Source of the DNA: Symbiodinium natans
Lineage: Eukaryota > Sar > Dinophyceae > Suessiales > Symbiodiniaceae
Direction: 5' to 3'
Length of the DNA stretch: 64,000 bases
Assembly (NCBI GenBank): GCA_905221605.1
Contig: CAJNDS010000139.1
Span: 17,501 to 81,500, forward strand
The number at the start of each line of letters is the position of its first letter. Positions within the stretch are counted from its first letter, which is position 1. The position numbers and the translations under genes are program-made. The notes beneath the pieces were generated by a model. That model had not been told where the DNA came from. It saw only the letters and a program-made list of their open reading frames with translations, and ran no database searches. This document shows, piece after piece, positions 48,001 through 57,100 of the stretch.

Positions 48001-50901
48001 TTAGGGCGGCTTAGAGATTTGGGTGGAGGTTTGGGACTTGGGGTTTGAGACTAAGTTCCCGAGCCCGAAACCCCCAACGAAACAACTCAACCCAAAAAAC
48101 CCTAAATCCGTACACACTGAAGCCCGAAACCTCAACTGCTGAATTCCAAAAACCATTCGAGCAAAAAAAAAAAAAAAAACGCTCGAGGTTCGCTTGCCCT
48201 GTGGCTGGGGAACACAACCGGTTGCGGGTCCAAACGCGCGACTCTCGCGTCCGGCCTGAACCTCAGTGGCTTTAGGGGTTTACAAAGGGCTTCTTGGACT
48301 CTGAGGGTTATAGGGTTTTGTAGGGTTCATGGTGTTTTTTTCAGGGTGATAGGGCTTATAGGGTTTACCGGGGTCTACAGGGCTTGCCAGGAGTGTAGCT
48401 GTAGGGCTTTAGGATGTTATAGGGTGGCTCATAGGGGTAGTATACAGGGGCTTGTTGGGTTAATGAGGCTTGGGGGTTTGCTTCTGAGGCTTGGCGATTA
48501 GGATGTCGTTGTCTATCGGGCTTACCGCCTGACGTTAGCGGAGGGGGTTTAGGCTGGGAGGTTGCCAGTTTATAACGATACCCCACCCTCGCTGCCCCTG
48601 GTAAGGGCTTGCGTGTTGCGTCACTAGGGTCCTAGGGCTTTTGTGGTTTAGGACTTGGCATAGGGGCTTTATGGGGTGTGGGTTGGAGAAGGTTAGATAA
48701 GTAGCTATTCTGTCAGGACCCAACTGGTTGCCTTGTCTTGGGACCCTACATGGGTATGTCAAGGGTCTAATTTAGGGTCCAAGCAATACAGTCTGACGGG
48801 CGAGATCAGCTTGCCCCCGAAAAAACCGTTAGAATCAGACTGCTGAAGGTTTGAGGAACCCTAAACCCTGAACCCTAAACCCTAAACCCTAAACCCTGTC
48901 CCAGGAACCAGTAGGACAGCACAGGGCGGTTGTTGAACTGCGCCTGATTCTGCTGCGAGGTGTAGAGGATGCCAATGGCAGTTGGCAGCCCGTAGGCCGT
49001 GGACCAAGCCATGAATGTGTCTACCAGCCAGCCAAAGCCTAATATAGGGTTTAGGGTTTAGGGTTTAGGGTTTAGGGTTTAAGGTTTAGGGTTTAGGGCT
49101 ACTATACGGGCCGGAGTGAATTAGACCATGGTTTTGGGAGTTACTATAGCCATACCTAAACAGGGTACCTCCTCTTCGGCTTCATGTGGTTTGTAAGTTT
49201 GTAAGGGCCAGCGTGCACGTAACAAAAGGAAGAAGGCTACTACTGGGCATCCTTGGAGCGAGAAGACAGCACGGGTATGCACTCAGAGGTGTTGTGTCGA
49301 CAGGCTGGTGCAATCCAGAAGTATCCATCTGGACAATAGGCATGGTACCCACCATCCACCTCTATGAGGCCGTCTAGGTCGCCAGTCCACTGGGCGTACG
49401 GATTCATGAACGCTGGGTCTGTCATCATTGTTCCAGTCATATTGCATGGTTGCACCTCATCAATTGGCAAAGCTGCCAATGAGTCGAAGTAGTGCTTTGC
49501 GTTGTTGAAGGATGGGTTGTATGATTTGTAAAATTCCAAGGCGATACCAGAATCTTGGTACGCTGACATAGCTACACCCTTGGCCACATACAAGGCTTCC
49601 TCACCCGCAAAGCCGATCGAGCCGAGATCTTCCGGCACCTCAGGGGATAATGGACGACCGAGATCGCTACTCTCGCCTACCGGCCTACTGCAACTTAGGG
49701 GTTTGGCCCCGAACTCGTTAAACCCAAAACACAAAACCCCGAATTCTAGCCACAGCTAAGGTCGGACAGGGCTTTCGGAGTCGTTCCAAGAGCACCTTGG
49801 TCGGATGCTGCTTGGCAAAAGCCCGATAGTCTGCACCATACGCCCCGATCCAACTCTCCAAAGCAACGTGGCCAACATCCCTGAAATTTGTCCTGCTGCA
49901 GCAGAGGCATTGTGGCTTTTGGGTTTGGGAAGCTCGAATCAGGGGAATCGGGCTATGGATCTCGAAGATTGGGGTTTAGGGCTTTGGGACTTCAAGACAC
50001 CCACGCCCTAAACCCCAAAACCGCTAAGCCCTATAAACCCAAAACCCCTTTCGTCCTGTTGCAGTCCGCATCCAGGCAACCAGACAAAGGCAACGTGACG
50101 TCCAGCACGGACAGCGGCCGATAGTCGCTCACGAAGGCCCTGTAGCCCAAGACCTCATAGGGTTAGGGTTCAGGGTTTAGGGTTTAGGGTTTAGGGTTTA
50201 GGGTTTAGGGTTTAGGGTTTAGGGTTTAGGGTTTAGGGTTTAGGGTTTAGGGTTTAGGGTTTAGGGTTTAGGGTTTAGGGTTTAGGGCTTGCACACTGGC
50301 GTCCTAATGCTGATACCCAAGCCCCGAAGTCCTAAACCCCAAAGCCCTCACGAACTACACCGGAAAGCTGTGAGGGAAGAAACAAATCCCTCAGCTTCCC
50401 CAGCCTCCCCTCCCGAGACCACAAACTCTCTGCGCGAAACCCATAAGAGCAACCCTGCAAAACCTTCCCCCAGGCCGAGCGATAAACTTGAAATCCTAAG
50501 CCCCAAGCCCAAACCTAACCCTAAACCCTAAACCCTAAACCCTAAACCCTAAACCCTAAACCCTAAACCCTAAACCCTAAACCAGGTCTAAGGTAGGATC
50601 CCTTGAAAAGAAGGTTGGGGACTTCCGAAAACACTTCCTACCGAGCCTTGGGTCAAAGCAGGACCCTTAAGCGGTTTGGGTTTCGGGTGTAGGTCTAGGG
50701 ATTAGGGTTTAGGGTTTAGGATTAGGGTTTAGGGTTTAGGGGTTAGGGTTTAGGGTTTAGGGTTTAGGGTTTAGGGTTTAGGGTTTAGGGTTTAGGAATC
50801 CAGCCTCTTCAATCAAGATCTTGGCAATAATGGTCTCTAGCTCCGCGGACGGCCAGTCAAAAGCTAGCAGTTCAATCGCAATCTCCTCGCCCTCGGAGTT
50901 C
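30096..50901 (-). CDS. OpuAC-GCC-7TM-TIR receptor-like protein, 33 exons joined here, 5' exon missing
   Basis: One gene of 33 short exons spread over 20.8 kb, giving about 1288 codons to a stop at 30096. It encodes an extracellular OpuAC-type substrate-binding domain, a linker, cysteine-rich GCC2/GCC3 (TNFR/ephrin-receptor-like) repeats, about seven transmembrane segments and a cytosolic TIR-like domain. Exon coordinates are in the four block entries that follow. All 32 joins keep phase. In this model donors are 19 GC, 10 GT and 3 GA, and every acceptor is AG. Intron sequence is about 17 kb, mostly TTTAGGG/CCCTAAA arrays and MITE-like elements. The first exon, with start codon and signal peptide, should lie right of 50901 and was not identified. 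I know this architecture as a large dinoflagellate membrane-protein family; a role in sensing small osmolytes is inference. Confidence 0.8.
31992..32155 (+). repeat. TTTAGGG array inside receptor intron 30
   Basis: About twenty units. Together with the opposite array at 33340-33497 it forms an inverted pair within intron 31790-33514. Confidence 0.92.
32227..32387. mobile_element. 161-bp palindromic element with about 32-bp terminal inverted repeats
   Basis: The left end CTCTACTTAAAGGTTCACGG is matched by the inverse of the right end (CCATGAACCTCCAAGTAGAG), and pairing continues through TACTTACTAACC. The centre is AT-rich. Located in receptor intron 30. Confidence 0.8.
33340..33497 (-). repeat. 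CCCTAAA array inside receptor intron 30
   Basis: About twenty-two units ending about 18 bp from exon 33515-33595, opposite in orientation to 31992-32155. Confidence 0.92.
35010..40834 (-). CDS. Receptor gene exons E19-E27: multi-pass membrane region and cytosolic linker
   Basis: Exons 40741-40834, 40441-40533, 39878-39993, 38521-38617, 37146-37340, 36345-36553, 35772-35877, 35109-35182, 35010-35061. Hydrophobic segments are VGFLVFGGTGLIHLVVL, ATQLVVCLQLVIVI, LRFLMQTLAVPTAFLAAPVV, MGGLLSLLPSSFLAFCSWVI, VLICLNMLLVSYF, LLSNAVFLIILFQGSFFV and VICTIFLAGIIAALAILSIF, about seven in all. The stretches AISCVTRMS and FLVLRFRP are landmarks I associate with this family. Exons E26 (HGCTHLVEDLESRFPLAKT) and E27 form a hydrophilic linker to the TIR-like part and rest mainly on phase. 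Donors: GT, GT, GC, GC, GC, GT, GC, GT, GC. Introns here hold three MITE-like elements. Confidence 0.72.
35607..35704. mobile_element. MITE-like family 2, copy C (receptor intron 25)
   Basis: Starts GGGATGCTCCCCCTTGCACT and ends GTACAAGGGGGGAACATCCC. Confidence 0.75.
35885..36008 (+). repeat. TTCAGGG block followed by TTGAGGG block
   Basis: About ten TTCAGGG units pass through one TTTAGGG into about seven TTGAGGG units, next to exon 35772-35877. Confidence 0.9.
37951..38075. mobile_element. MITE-like family 3, copy B (receptor intron 22)
   Basis: Highly similar to 27101-27228; ends GGGTCCCCCTTATCCTACCC, the inverse of its own start. Confidence 0.72.
38657..38762 (+). mobile_element. MITE-like family 1, copy C (receptor intron 21)
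   Basis: Starts ATAGGGGTCGGAATAGTTAG and carries ATTCCCTTAGGGTCCCTCT as in copy A. Confidence 0.65.
40186..40274. mobile_element. 89-bp inverted-repeat element (receptor intron 20)
   Basis: TTCCGAAAATAGGGGTACCC at left is mirrored by GGGGTACCCCTATTTCGGGA at right. Confidence 0.7.
40982..45626 (-). CDS. Receptor gene exons E9-E18: linker and cysteine-rich GCC2/GCC3-like repeats
   Basis: Exons 45561-45626, 45284-45324, 44628-44705, 44337-44416, 43634-43724, 43113-43222, 41952-42036, 41551-41667, 41263-41325, 40982-41058. The linker reads VACQWVSSNR then WLTWLPVDTNC. Next come repeats with CxxC pairs: FGVVDARGTYVA, CSLCRLAG, CGSCSAGHYQ, CSQCEAGRFASSAG, CEACQLGSFANASGMTECQPC, CRCSVGWFLDDGVCRRC, VELLPGFYSSSEDPGSVFRC, CPGGRPGTCAFGRD, CGACLPGLRPNGSTCSSC. 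This is the disulphide-rich stalk found between ligand-binding and membrane domains in this family. It contains potential N-glycosylation sites (NFS, NAS, NGS). Donors: GC, GC, GT, GC, GC, GC, GC, GT, GC, GT. The last donor lies inside a TTTAGGG unit. Confidence 0.8.
42070..42180 (-). repeat. CCTAAAA variant array
   Basis: About fifteen 7-bp units with one G/C pair replaced relative to CCCTAAA. Confidence 0.9.
42958..43075 (-). mobile_element. MITE-like family 1, copy D (receptor intron 14)
   Basis: Reverse complement of the family: begins CATAGGGGCCTTAATAATTA and ends ACTATTCCGACCCCGATAT. Confidence 0.65.
44941..45048 (+). repeat. TTTAGGG array, receptor intron 10
   Basis: About fifteen units; an opposite CCCTAAA array lies at 45152-45232 in the same intron. 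Confidence 0.92.
45630..45713 (+). repeat. TTTAGGG array abutting the acceptor of exon 45561-45626
   Basis: About twelve units. On the sense strand CCCTAAACCC runs directly into CCAG, the splice acceptor. Confidence 0.92.
47082..50901 (-). CDS. Receptor gene exons E1-E8: OpuAC-like ligand-binding ectodomain
   Basis: Exons 50805-50901, 50056-50153, 49796-49880, 49260-49638, 48909-49038, 48198-48255, 47796-47876, 47082-47122. The product starts DWPSAELETIIAKILIEE followed by VLGYRAF, the hallmark opening of glycine-betaine/choline-binding proteins. It continues HVALESW, EDLGSIGFAGEE, SGIALEFYKSYN, CPDGYFWIAPACR, MAWSTAYGLP, SYW and FPSHRA, then EEWALGNKRTAALGSYVA. Many Trp, Tyr and Phe residues are kept, compatible with an aromatic cage for a quaternary ammonium ligand; that role is inferred from the Pfam OpuAC family. 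Donors in order: GC, GA, GT, GC, GT, GC, GC, GT. The start of exon 4 is the least certain boundary; AG acceptors further right, up to about 49734, are also open. Confidence 0.78.
50162..50288 (+). repeat. TTTAGGG array beside exon 50056-50153
   Basis: About eighteen units starting within 10 bp of the acceptor. Confidence 0.92.
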
Positions 50902-51035
50902 CTGCCACATTAGGGTTTAGGGTTTAGGGTTTAGGGTTTAGGGTTTAGGGCTTAGGGCTTAGGGTTTAGTATCGGCTCAAGGGCCCCAAGGCTTCGAGTT
51001 TTGCGGCTGAAGGTTTAGAGAGTTAAGGTTTAGGG

Positions 51036-51083
51036 GGTACTATAGTGCCTGTTAAGGACTGTTAGTAAAAGGGTGAACATCCC
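51036..51083. mobile_element. MITE-like family 2, half copy
   Basis: Only the right half remains: GGACTGTTAGTAAAAGGGTG then AACATCCC. Confidence 0.6.
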
Positions 51084-52753
51084 AAGTTGATCGAGCTTGA
51101 TAAGGGATCCCATCCCCCCAAGAAGGGGATGAGGGCATTACTGGGAATCCTCGCCGAGTTCCCCTCGCTTGTCATTCCCCCCACGCAGAAGTGACCCGAA
51201 AACCTACACCCCACACCCTTGAGCTGAGCGTTCAAGCCCTGGACCAGAAAACCTCAAATCCCTGAAAGGGAATTCGGCGCCATCTACCCTCCCTAAAGGC
51301 CCTAAAGAACACATGGGTGCCAGGCTGTTGATCATCTTTCCTACTGATCCCGGAAGTGCAAAAGAGTCTTGATGATAGCCTCGAACTAGGACGTAGGGTT
51401 TGCGGGGCCCTTTACGCGCCCTTATATTTCGGGTATCCCAAAAAGGAATCACAACTCTGGAACGGGCCTGATGAACTTCCGGCCATCCTCCGCAATGCCG
51501 TCTGGCAGGCAGAGCTCTACACAGCGGCCAAGAGCCACCAGAAGAGGAAAAAGCCATGCTCGCATAGTGGTGGAGCTGACCGAAAATTTATTCTCAGGGC
51601 CTGAGGGTAACTATAGAGCCTTAGTTTGAGAGTTGATGTTATCCGCATTTATCCGCGAAGGATACTTACATCGGGTGCAGGGTTTTTGTGTTTAGGTCTT
51701 GTAAGGTTGAAGAGAGGGTTTAGGGTTTTGGGCGTATAGGGTTTGAGGTTTAGCGTGAAGTGAAACTTGGCTTGCTTAAGGATTGGGTTGCGGGCCGGGG
51801 ACAACGAAGGTCGTAGAGCTCCTCTTCGAGCCATGCTGTCGGCAGGCTCACCATTGGCTGGCTACTGTGTTGTTTTTGCCTCGGCCCGGTTCCTGCTCTC
51901 ATTCCTTCAAGCCTTAAACCGGAAAAGCCGCAGCATACATGAGACATGGGCATCTTTCGGGGGCGATCTGTGGCCCAACGCCCGGATCCCAAACCCGCCA
52001 CAGACTTGCAAGAGCACAAGCCATCTTTATGTCTCTGAGCCCTATTCTTCCGGGTAGGAATTTCAAGTAGGCCCTAAATTCCGCAAGAGGATGCTATAGT
52101 GGAGTCTTGTTTGGTTTCTTGCGGGAGTGTCTGGGGGCCTTCCCCCCACCCCTTGCCCCCACCCCTCCCGTGCCCCCCCCCCCCCCCCCCCCCCACACCC
52201 CCCGTCCTCACGACACATCCCTGGTGGGCCATTCCCGTGTCATGATAAGAGAACTTCGTCAGGTAACATTAGTCGGACGTCGAATACCCAGAACCACTGC
52301 GAGAAAATAAAACCAGTAAATAAAACAGCAATAAATAAAAGTACTCGAACATGTCAAGAAGAAGCAACAGTACAAGCACTACTAACAATAAGTCAAGACT
52401 AGCAATACTGATACTGAAAATTCAGAAAAAGTACGTAATAGTGGCAATGCGACTGGTAGTAGAATTTGTAGTCGCAGCGTGGCCGCTCGAATTGTTTGAT
52501 GTAGACAAGCGCGTTCGGGGTTTCAAAGCTCCGCCCATGCTCGCATGGATGATTACATCATCCCTACCGCTACGTCAAGGAGATCTGGGCCTGATGCTAC
52601 ATCCATTCCAGCACCAAAACCTAAAAGCGGTCGCGCAAAAAGCGTGAACAAAGGCATCATGTTCATAGAGCAGCAACATTTTCTGCCTCTTATAGGCGAA
52701 GAAACTCATTCCCAGCTTACATGAGCCGCCCCCAGGCAGTAGTAGTAGGAGAA

Positions 52754-52913
<160 letters not shown>

Positions 52914-54111
52914 GAAGGCGCGCTGTTTTTTGATGCTCCTGCATCTTAGCGGCCCCAGTGAAGTGCTTCCTTCTCCGCCGACCGCCGGTACGTGGCCGCC
53001 TCGATAAACATGAGCCAAGGCATCTGTAGGGGTGTTTAGGGATGAGGGTTGCGGGTTGGGGTTTAGGGTTTAGGGTTTAGAGTTTAGGGTTTAGGGTTTA
53101 GGGTTTAGGGTTTAGCGTTTTGGGTTTAGGGTTTAGGGTTCGGCGATTTGAGGGTTGCGCGGAGGGTCCACCACTAGGTTTCCGATGGCGTGATTGAGGT
53201 TTGGGGGAGCAGAATTCCCCGTAGGTGCACTGCAAGTGGACGCTCTGGATGTTTGAGGGCTTGTCGCTCCGGGGTTTAGGTTTAGGGATCTCAGAGATGG
53301 CTGCGGGGGACGCCCCCAGCCTTACAGAGAACTTTGAAAGCCATGAGTCCTAATCCTAAGCCCTATAAGCCAAGATGGGTGTAGGGTCCTCGAAGTTCGA
53401 ATGAAGCTGAGCGGACACGACAAAGCCCAAGAGAACCCCCACAACCCCTAAGCCTTAAGCGGGAGTGGCTTCGTTCACCAGACTCTGCCCCCTCCCCCCT
53501 CCCATTCCCGCATCCCCCCTGCCCCCATCCCAGTCTGCACCCATGCATAAACAGAGCTTGGGCCACAGCAGGTCCAGCCTGCGTGATAGGTCGCCGCTTC
53601 ATGACCTTCAAGTTCAGCTCTACTCTAGCTCTACTTTTGTACCTAGAGGGCAGCCTAAGAGGCACAAGGACATTTTGGATTGAGAGCTTCGAGTTTTGTG
53701 CATTGGGTGTAGAGCAACAGGGATTAGGTTTTGTGCCTTAAGGGCTTCTAGGCCGGGCCAGAGGCCCGTTAACCCTAGCAGACGTTGCACGCGAAGGCAC
53801 GGTAAGCAGAGCGCAAGCAACGGGCAAGCGGCGGACGCCGTGTGGAAACATGGGTGCCTCTCATACAGCGAAGTTTCAAAATCCTAAGCTTAAGCCTTAT
53901 GCTTAATTGAGGCAAAGTGAAATCCTCGAGCGCAACTAAAACTCAGCTCCCTTGTTGAAAACTGAGGGCTTGGGGCTTACGCGCTTGAAGGCTTTAGGCT
54001 CAGGACTTTCGATTTGGCGCCGGCAAATTTGACCCAACCCCCAAGTCCTAAACACCCCTATGCCACAAGACCCCAAAACCTAAACCCTCAGCCGCCCTCT
54101 CAGGCTCCCAC

Positions 54112-57100
54112 TACTCGTGGTGCCACCAGCAGGTAGGACACTACTCCGGCGATGCCCAGGACGGTGGTCACCTAAAGTTCCTATGGTTGAAGGTTTGGGA
54201 TTTCAAGCTTAGCGGCACGGGGCTTTCGTTTCAGGCTTATGAAGGGCTTATAAAGTGAAGTTTTACAGTCTTCGTGTAAACAGGTGCAAAATTTAGAGTT
54301 CTGGGCTTTGGCCGTTTAACCCTAAAACTTAAACCCTAAACCCTAACTCTGTTGGTGTTTAGATTTCGTGGTTTAGCCAGCTGTGCTCGCCTGCAACCCG
54401 AAAGCCAAACTGACGGTTCTTAGCCTTTCAGGGAAATCGGTAAACCCTTAACGGTTACAACAGTGGATATGAGTTCACCTCATTCCCTATACTACCTCTT
54501 CTATGTATACTTGAAAGTTTGGCAACTTTTGGTGGCAGGGAGGTGCTTTGGATTTTGGATTGGGTGGTGTGATATCGGGGGACCTCCTTCCCGGTTCCTG
54601 GCCTCTTCATGACCTGTTGTGGGCCGGCAATACAGGGCAAGGGGGATGCAAGGAGGCTGCCGGGGCTTGCACGCCACGAGCTAAAAGCACTTCATGGATG
54701 ATCTTGAGCTAGAAGACTGTGGTAATATGTGTTTCGAAACAGAAATACATGTATTTAAGTGAGGTATTGCATGCATCGCATGTAAATGCTCTTGACAGGC
54801 TTGCAATTGGAGAATCTTTGAGCTTCTCTCAGCCCTTCACCAATGCAGCACACTCTTCTTGAGGCTGGGAGAGTTTTTCAGCCGTGACGACAGTCCAAGT
54901 TTGGTCTTTTCCCGATATCCGCATGCACCGTTTTTGTTCGGGAATCGTCTGAAGGCACCCGGGGCATGAGATCCTTCACGATCATGCCATCCCCATTGGC
55001 ATTGAACAAGCTTCTCCATTTTGACAGAGTACCCAATCCTAACAGGACAGCTCCAATAAGTACTTGCTGCAGGGGTAGAATCGAACAAAAGACCGACTGA
55101 AGCAGGTCTGCCTTGAGTAAGGCGACCTGCATGTCCTCCCGTTTTCTTTGTCTAAACCCTAAACCCTAAACCCTAAACCCTCAACCCTAAACCATTGTAC
55201 AAAGCTGGACCTATGCTCACTGGCTTGGGCTCTGGAGCCCCATGGCGACTCTAAAGGAGTCCCTCTCTGCGTAGTGGGTCTTTCCGCACATTTCGTGTCA
55301 TCTCAGTTGTCCAGTACCTAGGGGTTTTAAAGGTTAACCTTTGGGAATATAAGGGGAATATATTAACCCAAAAAGGTTAAAGGTTGGCTACTCTACTACT
55401 AAGTCATAGCCAAAAGCCCAACACACGTCGACCCTAAACTCCCATCACGGGGCCGCGAGGCAATCGTGCCGAAGAGGAGAACGGCAACCAGGGACACCTC
55501 TTGAGGCTTCGAGGGGGGTTTTGGGGTGGTTTAGGGGGGGGGGTTTGGGGTCAGGAATTGGGGTTTGGAATTGGGTTTTGAGTTTTTCGGCTGTTCCTGG
55601 GTTTAAGTTTTGGGTTTTAGGTTGTCCGCGGACTTAAAGTTCTGGGTTGTTAGGTTCGAAGCTTGCGGGCTTCTCATGCTTTGAGGAGGTACATGCAACG
55701 TTTAGTTAGGGCCCTATGGTCTCAATGAGCTTTCGAGGGAGGGTTCGGGGTTCAAATGAACCCTCAACCAAATACACCTTACACCTTAAACCACGAAACC
55801 CTACCTTGCACCCCGAAACCCCCAGAGCCTCCGAAGGTCAGGAGAAGTCCAACCCTTCATGAAGCTTTTTCCCGTCAACTTTAGGGTTTAGGGTTTTTCT
55901 AAGAGGGTTTAGGGTTTAGGGTTTAGGGTTTAGGGTTTAGGGTTTAGGGTTTAGGGTTTCGGGTTTCGGGTTTTGGGTTTAGGGTTTAGGGATCCCTGAA
56001 CCCATTTCGTACAAGATGGGTTTCAGGTTCTAATGGCCCCCAACCCTACCGCCGGGTGTCCCCCCCCCCCCCCCACGCCTTGTTGTTCTCGTTTTGCAGC
56101 AGCTTTCTCCTGAAAAGGGAACGCCCCAGGACAAACCACAATGCCAGAAGCCTGACTATGAAATAGGGCTTTGGGTTTATGAGGTTAGTTAGGGTCTAGG
56201 GCTCGGGTAGAACCCCTGGATTCCCATTTTTGTATCCTCAAACGGAGAACCAACATATATACTCAATGGTTCTAAGGGCAATATCGGCAACCAACAAATA
56301 ACAACATGATAACCACAATACAACAACACCGAAATCCAATATACTGCCGCCCTGGGAGGCGTGGCTCCCATGTGTCGTGGCTTCATTTTTGCGCACCCAA
56401 AACTCAAGCAACGAACCTGCAACTTTCAAGTGACCGCATAGCTGAAGAGGCTTGGCTCCATTCGTGATGGCTGCATCCTTGTCCACACCAACTTCAGGTA
56501 ACAAGCGTAAAGCGTTTAAGCGGTCGAGCGTCTACAAGGGTACGAAGTTGCAGAGAGAGGCCAGTGAGAAAACATCGGGGAAGGTTCTGTCAAAACTTCA
56601 TTGTATCCCTAAACTCAAAGCACAGTATCCGCAAACAAATAATCCCTACGTAAGCCACGTCCCCAACTCCTACACCCCAGAAACCCCGAAGCCCTAAACC
56701 AAAAGCTCAAAGATGCAATGCTCTCTTATATGTATGGGCCCCTACCTTGGCCTTTATCCAAGCTGCCTTTGCGTGTTGTCGGGTTCAGCGTGTGTACGCT
56801 TTAGGGTCCTTGCAATTGGGGCTTAGGAATCAAGGCTGTCTTTTTATTCTGATTTTTATTAGTTTACTTAATTATGTTTTTTTTTTTTGGGGGGGGGGGG
56901 CAAGGTCACTACTTGAAAGCCGACTGGTAGAGGTCCATGCTCTGCGAGTTCCTCTGCAGGCCCCTAAGCCCTAGACCCTAAGGCTGCAAACGCCAAGCCC
57001 GTGCATCTGCTCAGTGAGGTTTCTGGGTTCAGGAGCTCAACAAGCCCGACATACCTGAAAGCTGACTAGTTCTTAATAGTGAACGGGGACCGAACACCTT

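Noticed and set aside
48120-48260. A tRNA-like gene around GGTTCGC...GGTTGCGGGTCC
   Set aside because: No cloverleaf could be drawn, and the stretch contains receptor exon 48198-48255 in phase.
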